The notes: a model not told the origin generated them from the sequence alone. 64,000 bases of DNA from Arion vulgaris (GCA_020796225.1 CM036753.1:81779941-81843940), one strand, 5' to 3'. Shown: positions 50,561 through 60,899, counted from the stretch's first letter. Translations and numbers: made by a program.

Positions 50561-51548
50561 ATACGAGAAAGAAAGTCAACAGAAAAAAGCTAGACATATC
50601 GTTAAACAGTAGGAGGTGTGAAACTTGAAATTCAAGAAGTTTAATTGAAAAAAGGAAGATAATCTGCTAGGGAAAAATGATGACACTTCACTAGCACTGA
50701 TAAAACTTAAAAGAAATGCATGTAGCTGTTTTTCATAAGAGTTCTCTGCGCGCCTATGCGTTAAAAACCAATCCCAAAGCATTGACATATGACAATTATT
50801 ACAGTAATATGCAGTAAGGACAACCGATAGTTGGTAATGTGAGAATCATGTTACAATATATTTCTAAGCTTCATTGTAAGTGGTAATCTAAGACACTAAT
50901 AACAATAAAAGTTGTCTATCACAGATGATGATGATAACATCTTCAGACTGTGTTGTTGCACCTCTCTGATATGTTCGGATCCAGAGTCCACTTTGGAGAA
51001 CAGTTCTCTACCACAGGTAGAACATACATGGTCAAGATTGGACTTGTGGGTATTGTGTGTTCTGTCTATTCGGTCATTTTTAGGTCTTAAAAAACTTATC
51101 TTAATGTCTAACTTGTGGCCTACAAACCAATGTCAAGACACGTTTTGGAGACAAACATATACAACAGTGATAAGAATAAGTACGAAGAACGTAACGGATA
51201 AAGAAGAAGATGACAAAATGCATATGCAAGCAGAAAATCGGGTTTGTGATTCGATTTTAGTGTTTGCCATTTTTTCGATTGCTCCAAATACCCACTTAAT
51301 GTTTATTTATTTACCATATTCATTTGACTCCCGTGCTTCATCTGAGCTTCTTAGAACTTGTTATTCACATGTTACAAATATATTTAAAGCTACGTATGAG
51401 TGATATGTGCATGTACCCGTATGTTACGTGTATATACGTGTGTGTATGTGTGCGGTTGTTCCGTCTCATATATACAAACACAAAGGCTAATCGTCTGTGA
51501 GTGTGCCAGCACGGTTTGATTCTCACCTAATTATCCATGTTGTCTAGC
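50561..51548. other. unassigned DNA with a 163-codon open frame
   Basis: The plus frame 50912-51403 is the longest non-repeat frame in the right half of the window. The translation is Cys- and Ser-rich at first (LCCCTSLICSDPEST), and I recognise no domain. It could be part of an older mobile element. The region 51405-51470 is rich in gtgtgta. Confidence 0.35.
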
Positions 51549-51559
51549 CGACTATTTAT

Positions 51560-51807
51560 CTTCTTCTTCTTTGCGTTCGTTCTTTACGACCAATTGTAAT
51601 CACTCTTGTGATATGTTTGATCTTTGCCAAGAACGTGTATACGTTGCACATTGGTTTGTAGGCCCCTAAACACATAGACTTCTACACGTTTAGGACACAT
51701 GCATCCGATTTCAGCCAAACCTTTTTAGTCGCCTCTTACGACATGTGTGCAGGTAACAGTGGTTCTATTCTTTACACCCCAATTTGGCCCAGGTAACCAC
51801 TGGGCAA
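51560..51807 (-). mobile_element. family 3 SINE, short form, copy 1
   Basis: 248 bp. The target duplication is cgactatttat (51549-51559) against cgactctttat (51808-51818), 10 of 11. On the minus strand it starts at the gtggttacc head, passes taagaggcgactaaaaagg and a body with cacgttcttggcaaagatc, and ends gaacgcaaagaagaagaag. Confidence 0.9.
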
Positions 51808-51818
51808 CGACTCTTTAT

Positions 51819-52417
51819 GAAAGACACGACAACATGAGGCTCTTTTTTTGGAGATCTAGCTGGTCGTGGTCTTAAATCACGCTTGTCTTCGTGACTTTGC
51901 AACGGACACCGTGAGAAATAAATAGGTATCACATTTTTTCATTCTATAATATAATGTATAACAAGAGAAGATTACAGAAAAACAACTATAAATCCCCACG
52001 GTGAAATATTGAAACATGAAGTAAAGTAGACTTCTTTGTTAAAGGACAGTGGACTAATTTGACGCTTTCCCTGGTAGATGTTGTTTTCTTCCTTAAATAT
52101 AAGTGGCATCGTTTCCTTGGTAAAGACATTTTGGTCGAGATGTCAATTTAGTCTGTTCAGTAACTTTGTAAATGGATTTTACTGAAATGTTTACATGTAT
52201 TAGTACGTGCAGGCAGAGCAATTCCTTTTATTGTTGGTTATTGGTTACTGAACCAATCTCATATAACTCTGGACAAACCCATAGAGGCACAGTCTCCCTC
52301 ATAGTAGATGCCGAAGGGCATGCATGCTGTTGGTTACCGAAGCTTGCTGGCTAAACATACTTCTTACTTTCCTCCTCCGTGATCCAGTTCTGTTTGTACA
52401 ACCTTAAATCGCTAGAT
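51819..52417. other. no recognisable feature
   Basis: No supported features. A 60-codon frame at 52172-52354 (plus) has no domain. Confidence 0.4.
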
Positions 52418-52428
52418 AGACTCAACAT

Positions 52429-52674
52429 ATCTTCTTCTTCTCCTTTGCGTTCGTTCTTTACGACCAGTTTTAATCACTCTGTGTGATATGTTTGATCTGT
52501 GCCAAAACACACATTGGTTTGGTAGGCCCCTAAACGCACAGACTTCTACACGTTTAGGACACGTGCATCCAATTTCAACCAAACCTCCTTAGTCGCCTCT
52601 TACGACATTCGTGGCAGATAACAGTGGTTCTATTCTTTACACCCCAAATTTGGGCCCCAGTAACCACTCGGCCG
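52429..52674 (-). mobile_element. family 3 SINE, short form, copy 2
   Basis: 246 bp with a perfect 11-bp target duplication, agactcaacat, at 52418-52428 and 52675-52685. Structure as in the copy at 51560, with a short deletion near 52505. Confidence 0.92.
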
Positions 52675-52954
52675 AGACTCAACATCCATTTTAATGCTCT
52701 CATCCAACAAACGGTGGCCAAGAAACCGCAGAACATCCCGGTATCCATCCCCAACTCTCCGACGATCGATAATGTTGATACAACCATTCCGTGAACATCC
52801 GAATGTTCAGGACAGTAGGTTCACAAAAGCACCTGTAGCTTGGAGTCATCAATAGACTATATCCATTAGATACGAAAACTGTCATTTTGGATCTAGTATT
52901 AATATATTCTTATGTACGACATAAGAATAGCAGAATAGCACCTACAGAATAGCA

Positions 52955-53452
52955 GCATTTATGAAATTGAAAATCACACTATGCGTGAATTCACTACCAA
53001 TGACACTGCGAAAACGAATACTCCAGTTCTATATTGATCCAATACTTCTGTATTGCAACGAATCATGGACAATGAACAAACAATCAATACGATCATTGGA
53101 AGTCACAGAGATGTGGTTTTACATAAGAATGCTGAAAATTCCATGGACAGCGAGGAAAACAAATGAGGAGGTTTTTAATCAGGCCAGCACACAAAGAAAT
53201 CTTATCAAAAGAGTAAGAATTCGGTAATCAAGGTTCTTCTGGATTATAATGCGAAGAGAAGGTTTAGAATATTTGGTGACTACAGGTAAAATTCAGTGAA
53301 GGAGAGATCGTGGAAGACAGAGGAGAAGATGTTGGATGGCCTGACATCATTATTCGACACATGATCGACGTCAGAACTGATTACGTGCGCCAAGCAGAGA
53401 GAGTTGTGGAGAGACATGATCGCCTACGCATGGTACTTGATTGATTGATTGA
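52955..53452 (+). pseudogene. LINE ORF2 C-terminal fragment
   Basis: The plus strand reads SLPMTLRKRILQFYIDPILL, then YCNESWTMNKQ (degraded YGSESW), then MLKIPWTARKTNEEVFNQ, then after shifts EDRGEDVGWPDIIIRHMID, and ends DRLRMVLD with a (TTGA)n tail at about 53440-53455. The stretch KIPWTARKTNEEV is the standard motif after the RT in this LINE type. Confidence 0.85.
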
Positions 53453-54017
53453 TGTGCCTACGTTTTACGTTTATATGAAATTTAGTTTGCACTTTCAGAA
53501 AGGTACCTAAAAATATGAAATCCTATTCACGTACTCATTTCTAACTCACTAAATCCAATGTCTAGAACAGTAATAAAAAAAGACACTAACGTCTATTCAC
53601 ATTCTCGTACCGGTCTAACACATTCCAATATCCGCACCACCAATACAAAAATAACAATAAATGTTTTATTTCAATCTTACTGGCATATTGTCACCAACAA
53701 ACATTTCAGATCGGAAAATATTTCTTAAGGGGGTAGTCGCGATCAAGACGCGTGAAGAGCTGCCACATTTACAGTAGAGTTCTATATTTGTTGCCAGATA
53801 CAGCACAAATGGTTAGCATGGCCTCGCATTATTTCCCTTGCCAATAATGCAACCCTACGGAGATCTCAAGCTGTTCTTTCTATTGAGATATGTTCCGTAT
53901 TTGCTTTTTTTAGGTGCAGCCTCAACGTGCATCGTCATATTTTACTTTATTTATCTTGTATCTGTTGCTTGATAAATTCCATTTGATCGGAACATTGATT
54001 TAGTATGTTGTTGTGCA
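53453..54017. other. no recognisable feature
   Basis: AT-rich DNA without supported features. Confidence 0.4.
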
Positions 54018-54150
54018 TTTTTTAAAATCTATCTTTCTGGTATTTTGATCTTTTGTTAATCTATCTTTGGTATTTTGGTCTTTTGTTTAAATCTATCTTT
54101 CTGGTATTTTGGTCTTTTTTAATTTTATCTTTCTAGGTATTTTGGTTTTT
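54018..54150. repeat. about 30-bp tandem repeat, 4 copies
   Basis: Units built on atctttctggtattttggtc with variable T runs. Confidence 0.8.
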
Positions 54151-54307
54151 TTAAATTATGATAATTGTATTTGCACCGTTTGTTATATTACTCATGCAGC
54201 AGATAAATCGAGATCCAAGTCTAATTAACATATATGATGAATACTTGTATATTCATTACTTATAAATATACTATTGATGTCAGTTCGATCACTATTGATA
54301 TCAGTAG

Positions 54308-54600
54308 TATATTTATGAGGGATGTGTGGGTAGAGACGTTTAAGTACACATGTATGACACATTTATGAGAATGGTGTGGGTAGACGTTTAAGTACACATG
54401 TATGACACATTTATGAGAATGGTGTGGGTAGACGTTTAAGTACACATGTATGACACATTTATGAGAATGGTATGGGTAGACGTTTCTAAGTACACATGTA
54501 TGACATATTTATGAGGAATGTGTGAATAGAGACGTTTAATGACACATTTATGACATATTTATGAGAATGGGGGGTAGAGACATTTAATACACATATACGA
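54308..54600. repeat. 47-bp minisatellite, about 6 copies
   Basis: The unit is gtacacatgtatgacacatt plus tatgagaatggtgtgggtag plus acgttta. Outer units are more diverged. Confidence 0.9.
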
Positions 54601-55034
54601 CAAATGTAACTTATTTGTATTCACAATTGTTATGTGAGAATAATATTATTTTCTAATATTTCAAACTATAATTCAGTCCACACACATGAGATTAAGAAAG
54701 TATGTGTTTTTTTATTATCAGACCTTCTTATCTCGATTCTGCTATTAATATTTGATTACATGTATTGATCCAGAAGTACCCGATATTGGGACGCTAGCAA
54801 TCTCTTAATTTCAACTAAATTGCTATAGAACATCCGTGCAAGAGAAAATGAATCAATTTACCAATGGTTGCATGTTCATTTAATGTAAAGAAACAAAAGA
54901 ACATGGGAAGAACAGTTGGTGCGATATGTCTTCTGTAATAATTGGATTGATAAACGTGGCTGCTTTTTACTATTCATGTCCCATAATTAAACGAAATACT
55001 TTTAAATTCGGTTCACTACTAAAAAGAGATGGAA

Positions 55035-55510
55035 TTGGAATAAAGGAAACTAAAAGATGGACAAAAATGGCATTACAAAAAATTAAACAACTAATAACAG
55101 TATGGAAAAAGAATGCATATTTCTAGTGGAATCATATGGGTGTGCGGCACAGACATTTAACAAGACAGTGTTAAAACATATATGTGCTTTTGAATATAAG
55201 TGTTATAGAAGAGATCTTCGTATATCTTGGACACAGAAAAGAGAACAAATAGATCTGTCCAGAAATAACTCAAAATCAAAGAAAACTGGCTGATGCTACA
55301 AATAAGAATGATAGAACTAAAGTATTTTGGACAAATAAAAAAACACGAAAAGTTGGAAAAGACCATTATGGAAAGATGTATCTCGGCAAAGGGGAAAAGA
55401 GGAAGGCCACGTAGAAGATGGATTAAGGATGTAACATGATTTGAGCATTGCTGTTACAGAGGCGGGACATCTGGCTTATGAGATAGAGCAATTCTGAAGG
55501 ACTGTTAGGG
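55035..55510 (+). pseudogene. LINE ORF2 C-terminal fragment
   Basis: The plus strand shows VESYGCAAQTFNK, HICAFEYKCYRRDLRISWTQ, then shifted remains of VKIKENWLMLQIRM and KYFGQ, RKRGRPRRRWI, and the 3' end gggtgacaaagttctactg at 55508. The 3' end then enters the 25-bp array and reappears after it at 55911-55926 (tatttaatgatgaattc, cf. ctatttgatgatga in sister copies). Confidence 0.85.
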
Positions 55511-55910
55511 TGACAAAGTTCTACTGAGGACAACATGACAAAGTTCTACTGAGGACAACATGACAAAGTTCTACTGAGGACAACATGATAAAGTTCTACT
55601 GAGGACAACATGATAAAGTTCTGCTGAAGACAACATGATAAAGTTCTGCTGAGGACAACATGATAAAGTTCTGCTGAGGACAACATGATAAAGTTCTACT
55701 GAGGACAACATGATAAAGTTCTACTGAGGACAACATGATAAAGTTCTACTGAGGACAACATGATAAAGTTCTGCTGAGGACAACATGACAAAGTTCTGCT
55801 GAGGACAACATGACAAAGTTCTGCTGAGGACAACATGATAAAGTTCTGCTGAGGACAACATGACAAAGTTCTGCTGAGAACAACATGAGAAAGTTCTGCT
55901 GAGGACAACA
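55511..55910 (+). repeat. 25-bp minisatellite within a LINE 3' end
   Basis: Sixteen 25-bp units, tgacaaagttctactgagga plus caaca. The unit equals the end of the LINE (ggcaaagttctaattcagga plus caagc in the copy at 36178). LINE sequence continues on both sides, so the array expanded inside the element. Confidence 0.9.
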
Positions 55911-55934
55911 TATTTAATGATGAATTCTATATTA

Positions 55935-56215
55935 TTATAAACATGGAGAAACAAAGAATGAAGTGGTTTGGCCACTTAATAAGAATGCATCAAATCACCA
56001 CAGTATACAAAGTCTTCTACGACAGAACAGCAGGAAAGAAGGCGAGAGGAAGACCACGAAAACGATGGTTAAAAGGCGCAGCAGAATCCTGTAAAAGAGC
56101 AACAATAACAATCACCCAAACCAACAGAACAGCGCAAGACAAAAACAGAAAACCACGACACTGGGCAACAACTCGGTAGCAGTGTGAGACAAAAAAGGAG
56201 AAGAATGAAATATAA
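55935..56215 (+). pseudogene. LINE ORF2 C-terminal fragment
   Basis: The open frame at 55943-56179 reads EKQRMKWFGHLIRMHQ, then RTAGKKARGRPRKRWLKG, then a Thr/Lys-rich end, KPRHWATTR, stop. It is the intact C-terminus of the same LINE family as 22787-23155 (minus). Everything upstream is missing, so it is not a functional gene despite the open frame. Confidence 0.85.
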
Positions 56216-56682
56216 CGCTAGAACTTGAACGAGGTCGATTACATTCATAGTTTGAGAACCTGCACATTCCATACATCAGTTCTCAACCTGTGCTATTTGC
56301 ATCCTAGACTATAGTGAAACACACATGTCGCAAAAAATACTGTATTCTGGCCTCGAAAGGTAAGGTGTAAAGGTAAAGCAAATGTCGAAAGTTCGTGTAG
56401 AGAAGCATTCACTTCTGTCCATTATGTCACTAGTTGGCGCATTCATTGTTGTAAAGATCAAAGTGCGATCATTATTTAACATTGGTTTATTGGCAGAGAT
56501 GTGACTGGCTTAGTGTTCATATAGGTGATTAATGTATACATATGTGTGGTTGACTCACGTACATGAGATCATCATGTGTTCTAACAGAAGATAATAAAGA
56601 CAACTTTGGTTTCTGGAATGTACTCACAATGATAGCTGGTCTGGAGGAAAACATTCAATCAACGATGCTAATATATCTCATC
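56216..56682. other. no recognisable feature
   Basis: No supported features. Confidence 0.4.
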
Positions 56683-56985
56683 ATCATCAAGTAGCTTTTC
56701 CCTCCCGGAACTTGACTAACAAAACAGCAGTCCTTAAAACTATCTGTTCTGTGCACGTTGACCGGCGTCAGCAGCAATCATTCTCAGATCGTCAATAACA
56801 TCTTGCACACATCGGCTTTTAGGTCTTCCTTGCATTCTTCTTCCAGGCACCATTCCCTCCAAAATTATCGTATCTGGACATTCATATCGTTTGATATGTC
56901 CGAAATATTTAATTCTCCTTAATGTTATGCTCTTTAATAGCCAACTCTCTTTAATATCAAGCTGTTGCAGAATTACAGTCATATA
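56683..56985 (-). pseudogene. LINE ORF2 C-terminal fragment
   Basis: The minus strand reads LLKSITLRRIKYFGHIKRYE, then TIILEGMVPGRRMQGRPKSR, then DLRMIAADAGQRAQ, in one frame to 56740. The 3' part (gttccgggagggaaaagcta plus cttgatgatgatga) ends at about 56683. Closest in the window to 35475-35700 (minus). Confidence 0.85.
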
Positions 56986-57104
56986 GTAATATATCTGCAG
57001 TCAACAAAGCAGAGCTCACAAAGCTTCAGCTTGTCATTACTGCTGACGGGATATATATATATATAAACTTTTGTGGCTACACATTTGGGTTAGTAAATTG
57101 GTTA

Positions 57105-57389
57105 ATTTACTTACTCTGCCAATACTGACGACTGCTCATTAGATGTGGAGCTGTACAAGAGGATCTGCGTGAGGGAGGCAAATCGCAGAGAATAGAGGAG
57201 GAATAGTTTTCTGGCCATTAACACTAAGATGTTTGTGTACAGAGCATGCATGTTGAGTACTCTACCCTGCGCAATCGATTCGTAGATGCTGTATACTTCA
57301 AAGGACATCATGATGAATGCATCCGACATATGCTGCTACATGACCTTTCCTGGACCTGAAGTAGTAGAATAATAAAAGAAACGGGTTGT

Positions 57390-57453
<64 letters not shown>

Positions 57454-57705
57454 TGCAATTTCCTGCGATGAATTTCTTCTCCACCCGATGTCATCTAAGA
57501 TGGATGGGTCACTTGTGTCGAATAGATCACGGCCGAATCCATAAGGTATCGTGTACGAAGAGAACTGTCTAACTTCTGGAAAACTGAACTGTTAAATGAT
57601 ACACTCATTAGATTCCACGACTTACGCAAACGAGACTTGAATATGAACACATCAAACTGTGAAGTTCTCACCGAGAACAGATCCAGCTAGACGCAATCTC
57701 TGAGT
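57105..57705 (+). pseudogene. LINE ORF2 C-terminal fragment split by (TA)n
   Basis: The plus strand reads FTYSANTDDCSLDVELYKR, then INTKMFVYRACMLSTL, and a degraded YGSETWTLY region up to 57365. A TA microsatellite follows, and then HLRWMGHLCRIDHGRIHK, and (shifted) LRKRDLNMNTSNCEVLTENR. Both halves belong to one known LINE layout (SLDVELxKRI...NTKMxVYRACVLSTL...RWLGHVCRMxxGRIPK...KRDxK). Its position and order imply one element. Confidence 0.85.
57393..57452. repeat. (TA)n microsatellite inside a LINE
   Basis: About 60 bases of pure TA between the two halves of the LINE at 57105-57705. Confidence 0.95.
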
Positions 57706-57909
57706 ACTGATCTAAGACCTTGATAAGCGCAACTCAGACAAAACGCTAATATAAAATGGATCTGAAGAAAGCAGAAACTCTTACAAAATTCCCTCCTTCT
57801 GAAGACAACAGAAAGCAATCGTGCACTTATAGGGAATGGGGCTAAAAGCTTTGTCTCCACTGTTATATTTTTAGTAAAATCTGACATATCTGGATAAATC
57901 CGATTCTCT

Positions 57910-58164
57910 CCTCCTCTTCTTCTTTGCGTTCGTTCTTTACGACCAATTTTAATCACTTTTGTGATATGTTTGATCTTTGCCAAGAACGTGTATACGTTGC
58001 ACATTGGTTTGGTAGGCCCCTAAACGCATAGACTTCTACACGTTTAGGACACATGCATCCGATTTCAGCCAAACCTCCTTAGTCGCCTCTTACCACATGC
58101 ATGGCAGGTAACAGTGGTTCTATTCTTTACACCCCAAATTTGGACCCCGGTAACCACTCGGGCG
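57910..58164 (-). mobile_element. family 3 SINE, short form, copy 3
   Basis: 255 bp with a perfect 12-bp target duplication, atccgattctct, at 57898-57909 and 58165-58176. The minus strand begins cgcccgagtggttaccgggg, where cgagtggtta matches the D-arm/A-box of class II tRNAs. It ends gaacgcaaagaagaagagg. It is the cleanest short copy. Confidence 0.93.
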
Positions 58165-58384
58165 ATCCGATTCTCTAGAGACGCATGTCATCTTTCCTCC
58201 ACCACGATTAATCGTGTACACAAAGACACTAACATTTTCCCTCCCCCTGCACATCGAAATAGAGGAGTATTAGACATGCAATTCAAACAGTGCGTTGTTA
58301 TTGAATTCTAAACAGCGAAATATGTTCCTGCAATTGAAATTCAGAAACGTATGCAAGTCGTTTATGGTTATATGTGTGTGTATA

Positions 58385-58752
58385 TGAGTACAGTAAAACG
58401 CTGGTAAAGCAATTCAACGATGGAGACGCTAGTCAATCAGATCTGAATAAGTAACCTCGAAGTGGAAGGCCTGTGATTGCAAGGGATCAGTTTAATCAAG
58501 ATCATTAAGTGATGCAATTCAACACCTGGACTTTTCAGTGCTGCTCCATTTAACGTATAGTCCAGATCAGTCTTCTAATGATTTCCACCTGTTCCCAAAT
58601 CTGAAGGAACACTTGCAGGGTCAGAATTTCAGTTGTGATAAAGAAGTGAAGTGTAAAGTAAGAAAATGGTTTCAAAAACAAAACAACGATTTTTTAATGA
58701 ACGAATTTATATTTCATAAAACTAGTACTGAGCTGGCAACAATGCAGTGATT
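58385..58752 (+). pseudogene. mariner transposase with internal deletion
   Basis: The plus strand reads KQFNDGDASQSDLNK and PRSGRPVIARDQFNQDH (the HTH-to-linker part of mariner) at about 58403-58508. It jumps directly to the C-terminal block TYSPDQSSNDFHLFPNLKEH and then WFQKQNNDFLMNEF, ending at 58748. The central catalytic part, including the first two Asp residues, is missing. The third Asp (SNDFHLF) remains. The 29470 remnant shares the sequence around the join (gtgatgcaattcaacacctgg). Dead. Confidence 0.85.
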
Positions 58753-58765
58753 TGCGTGGTTATTT

Positions 58766-59214
58766 TGGGGACTAATACTTATACAGCTTTTAATACTTAA
58801 TAATGTAGGTATATTTATTTTATTAATTCAGTAATATATCGTTTTCCGTTTATTTTCTTTTAAAGTGGATGCAAAACTTCATATATACATTTAAACACAT
58901 CCATGAAATCAGTACGATTATGTGGCAAATTGATGCAGAAGATAAAGTTGGAACGTGTAAAGGCACTTGTATTACAAATATACTTATTATGTTATCTTAA
59001 ATGTATTAAGTAGGTGTTTTTTTCTCACTTTGACAAAACCATAGTTCAGTTGCCATTCATGAAACTGAAATAATTTACTCTATGTAATAAATCCTTCATT
59101 CTTTCTTTCATTCTTTTCTTCTTCTTTTTCCTACATTTGATCTCAAGGAGGGGGTTGTTGGGTGAAGATGCAAGGATCATTTCTTGCGCCTTGTGTAATA
59201 TGCACTTTGTAAAT
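58766..59214. other. no recognisable feature
   Basis: AT-rich DNA without supported features. Confidence 0.4.
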
Positions 59215-59430
59215 TAATATTCATTTATCTAATGTTGTTCGTGATGTCCTCACTCCATATTTTGAGTAGTCTTCCTCTTGTTCTGTGTTCATTATATTTG
59301 TTCAATGTGTCTCTTTGTGATAAACGATACCAGCACATTCTTGTCAGATGATGAAACCACTTAATATGTTGTTCTTTTATGAACTTACTGACTGGTTTCA
59401 TTCGTAGACTTCTTAATTACTCATTGTTAA
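59215..59430 (-). pseudogene. LINE ORF2 C-terminal fragment
   Basis: The minus strand reads IKWFHHLTRMCWYRLSQRD, then EHRTRGRLLKIWSEDITNN. This is the WFGHxxRM ... RxRGRPxxxWxED motif pair of LINE C-termini. Short and degraded. Confidence 0.7.
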
Positions 59431-59708
59431 TTTGATCTCTTATTGTACTCCTACAGCTCTTCTAAGACATCATATCTCTGTTGTTATGTTGTTCTACTCA
59501 TTAGCTGCTGTGAGATATTATATTTGACATCTATATCATAATGTTGGCCAAAATATATTTCTAATGAGATTTCCTCGATTCGACTATTGATAATATTTGA
59601 TTATCTCTATTGATCCAGGCGTCATATTGGTAAACTAAGCAATTATATTGATTCAGACGTCCGATATTGGTAAAATAGCAATCACGTCATTTAGACAAAC
59701 TTATTGAA

Positions 59709-60111
59709 AATACTTGACTTGACTTATTTCTCTCCTCTCCTCGTGGAGCATAGGACCTCAACAATTGTTGGAGCCTTTCCCGGTCTCTTGCTGTTTTCTT
59801 TATGGTCTCACAGGAAAGTTGAGCATTCCTCAGTTCCTCAAGAAGAATTCGTATCCAGGTCTGTTTAGGAGATCCTCTTTTTTCATTTTTCTTGCGGTTC
59901 CACTCAAGTGCTTTTCTAGTAACACTTAGCTGTGTCTTCCGTAGGGTATGCCCGACCCATTACCATGTTCTCTTCTAAACCTGGGACATCATGAGTTCAT
60001 GTACTGTTCTTACCCACAGGTCTGTGTTTGCAACTCAATACCATCACAGTCTGAGAATCCACCGAAGACATCCGTTGACAAAGGTCTGAATCTTATTTGT
60101 ATTTAGCTTGA
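59709..60111 (-). pseudogene. LINE ORF2 C-terminus, 3' half
   Basis: The minus strand reads NGCLRWILRL (about 60050), then WVGHTLRK and ALEWNRKKNEKRGSPKQTW, then LLEELRNAQLSCETIKKTAR, RDRERLQQLL and SYAPRGEERNKS, with an (AAGTC)n-like tail at about 59709-59722. This is the whole tail of a LINE ORF2. Its upstream neighbour is the 39-bp array, itself made from the preceding codons. Confidence 0.9.
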
Positions 60112-60620
60112 TGACTCGACATGTATCTGAGTCATACAGCAACAGAGATTTGACTCGACATGTATCTGAGTCATACAGTAACAGAGATTTGACTCGACAT
60201 GTATCTGAGTCATACAGCAACAGAGATTTGACTCGACATGTATCTGAGTCATACAGTAACAGAGATTTGACTCGATATGTATCTGAGTCATACAGTAACA
60301 GAGATTTGACTCGACATGTATCTGAGTCATACAGCAACAGAGATTTGACTCGACATGTATCTGAGTCATACAGTAACAGAGATTTGACTCGATATGTATC
60401 TGAGTCATACAGTAACAGAGATTTGACTCGACATGTATCTGAGTCATAAAGCAACAGAGATTTGACTCGACATGTATCTGAGTCATACAGTAACAGAGAT
60501 TTGGCTCGACATGTATCTGAGTCATACAGCAACAGAGATTTGACTCGACATGTATCTGAGTCATACAGTAACAGAGATTTGACTCGACATGTATCTGAGT
60601 CATACAGCAACACAGATTTC
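60112..60620 (-). repeat. 39-bp minisatellite, 13 copies, in frame in a LINE
   Basis: Thirteen 39-bp units. On the minus strand each encodes the 13 residues VKSLLLYDSDTCR, a mutated form of the LINE motif VxSxLLYGSETWR. The period of 13 codons keeps the LINE frame open through all copies, from INSNVKSVLLY (60630) to VIKLNTNKIQTF (60090). Confidence 0.93.
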
Positions 60621-60691
60621 ACATTTGAGTTGATTATCCTGATCTTTGTTTTCGTAGAGATGGCAGTAGATTTCACACTGTGTTTTAATTG
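60621..60691 (-). pseudogene. LINE segment upstream of the 39-bp array
   Basis: The minus strand reads STAISTKTKIRIINSNVKS, homologous to the SIKTKLRIFNSNV stretch in the long LINE at 41703. It is cut at 60691 by a SINE. Confidence 0.8.
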
Positions 60692-60899
60692 AGAACTTTT
60701 TTCCGATCCAGAAGCACTTGAGCTTTTCAGCTCTTCGACTCGGTGCCATGGACATCGTAACCCTTCGGTTCGGTGCCACGAACACCGTAAATCTGGGGAA
60801 TCTGTGGCTTTTTCTGCCATCCCGCGGAATTGAACCCGCACACACAGAGGGATAGTCACCCGTAGTCCAAAGCGCTACGAACACGCTGGGCAGACGGGC
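60692..60899 (-). mobile_element. tRNA-type SINE, family 1, copy 3
   Basis: A full copy in minus orientation with an intact B-box-like ggttcaattccgc (complement at about 60824-60836). The flanks aattgagaactt and aatggcgaactt (10 of 12) are a probable target duplication. It lies in or at the edge of the LINE fragment at 59709-60691. Confidence 0.88.

Noticed and set aside
55943..56179. Small intact gene
   Set aside because: The open frame is the C-terminus of a LINE ORF2, with a sister copy at 22787-23155, and lacks all upstream domains.
60108..60692. Plus-strand frames over the 39-bp array
   Set aside because: They are antisense to the LINE frame, which has recognisable flanking motifs.
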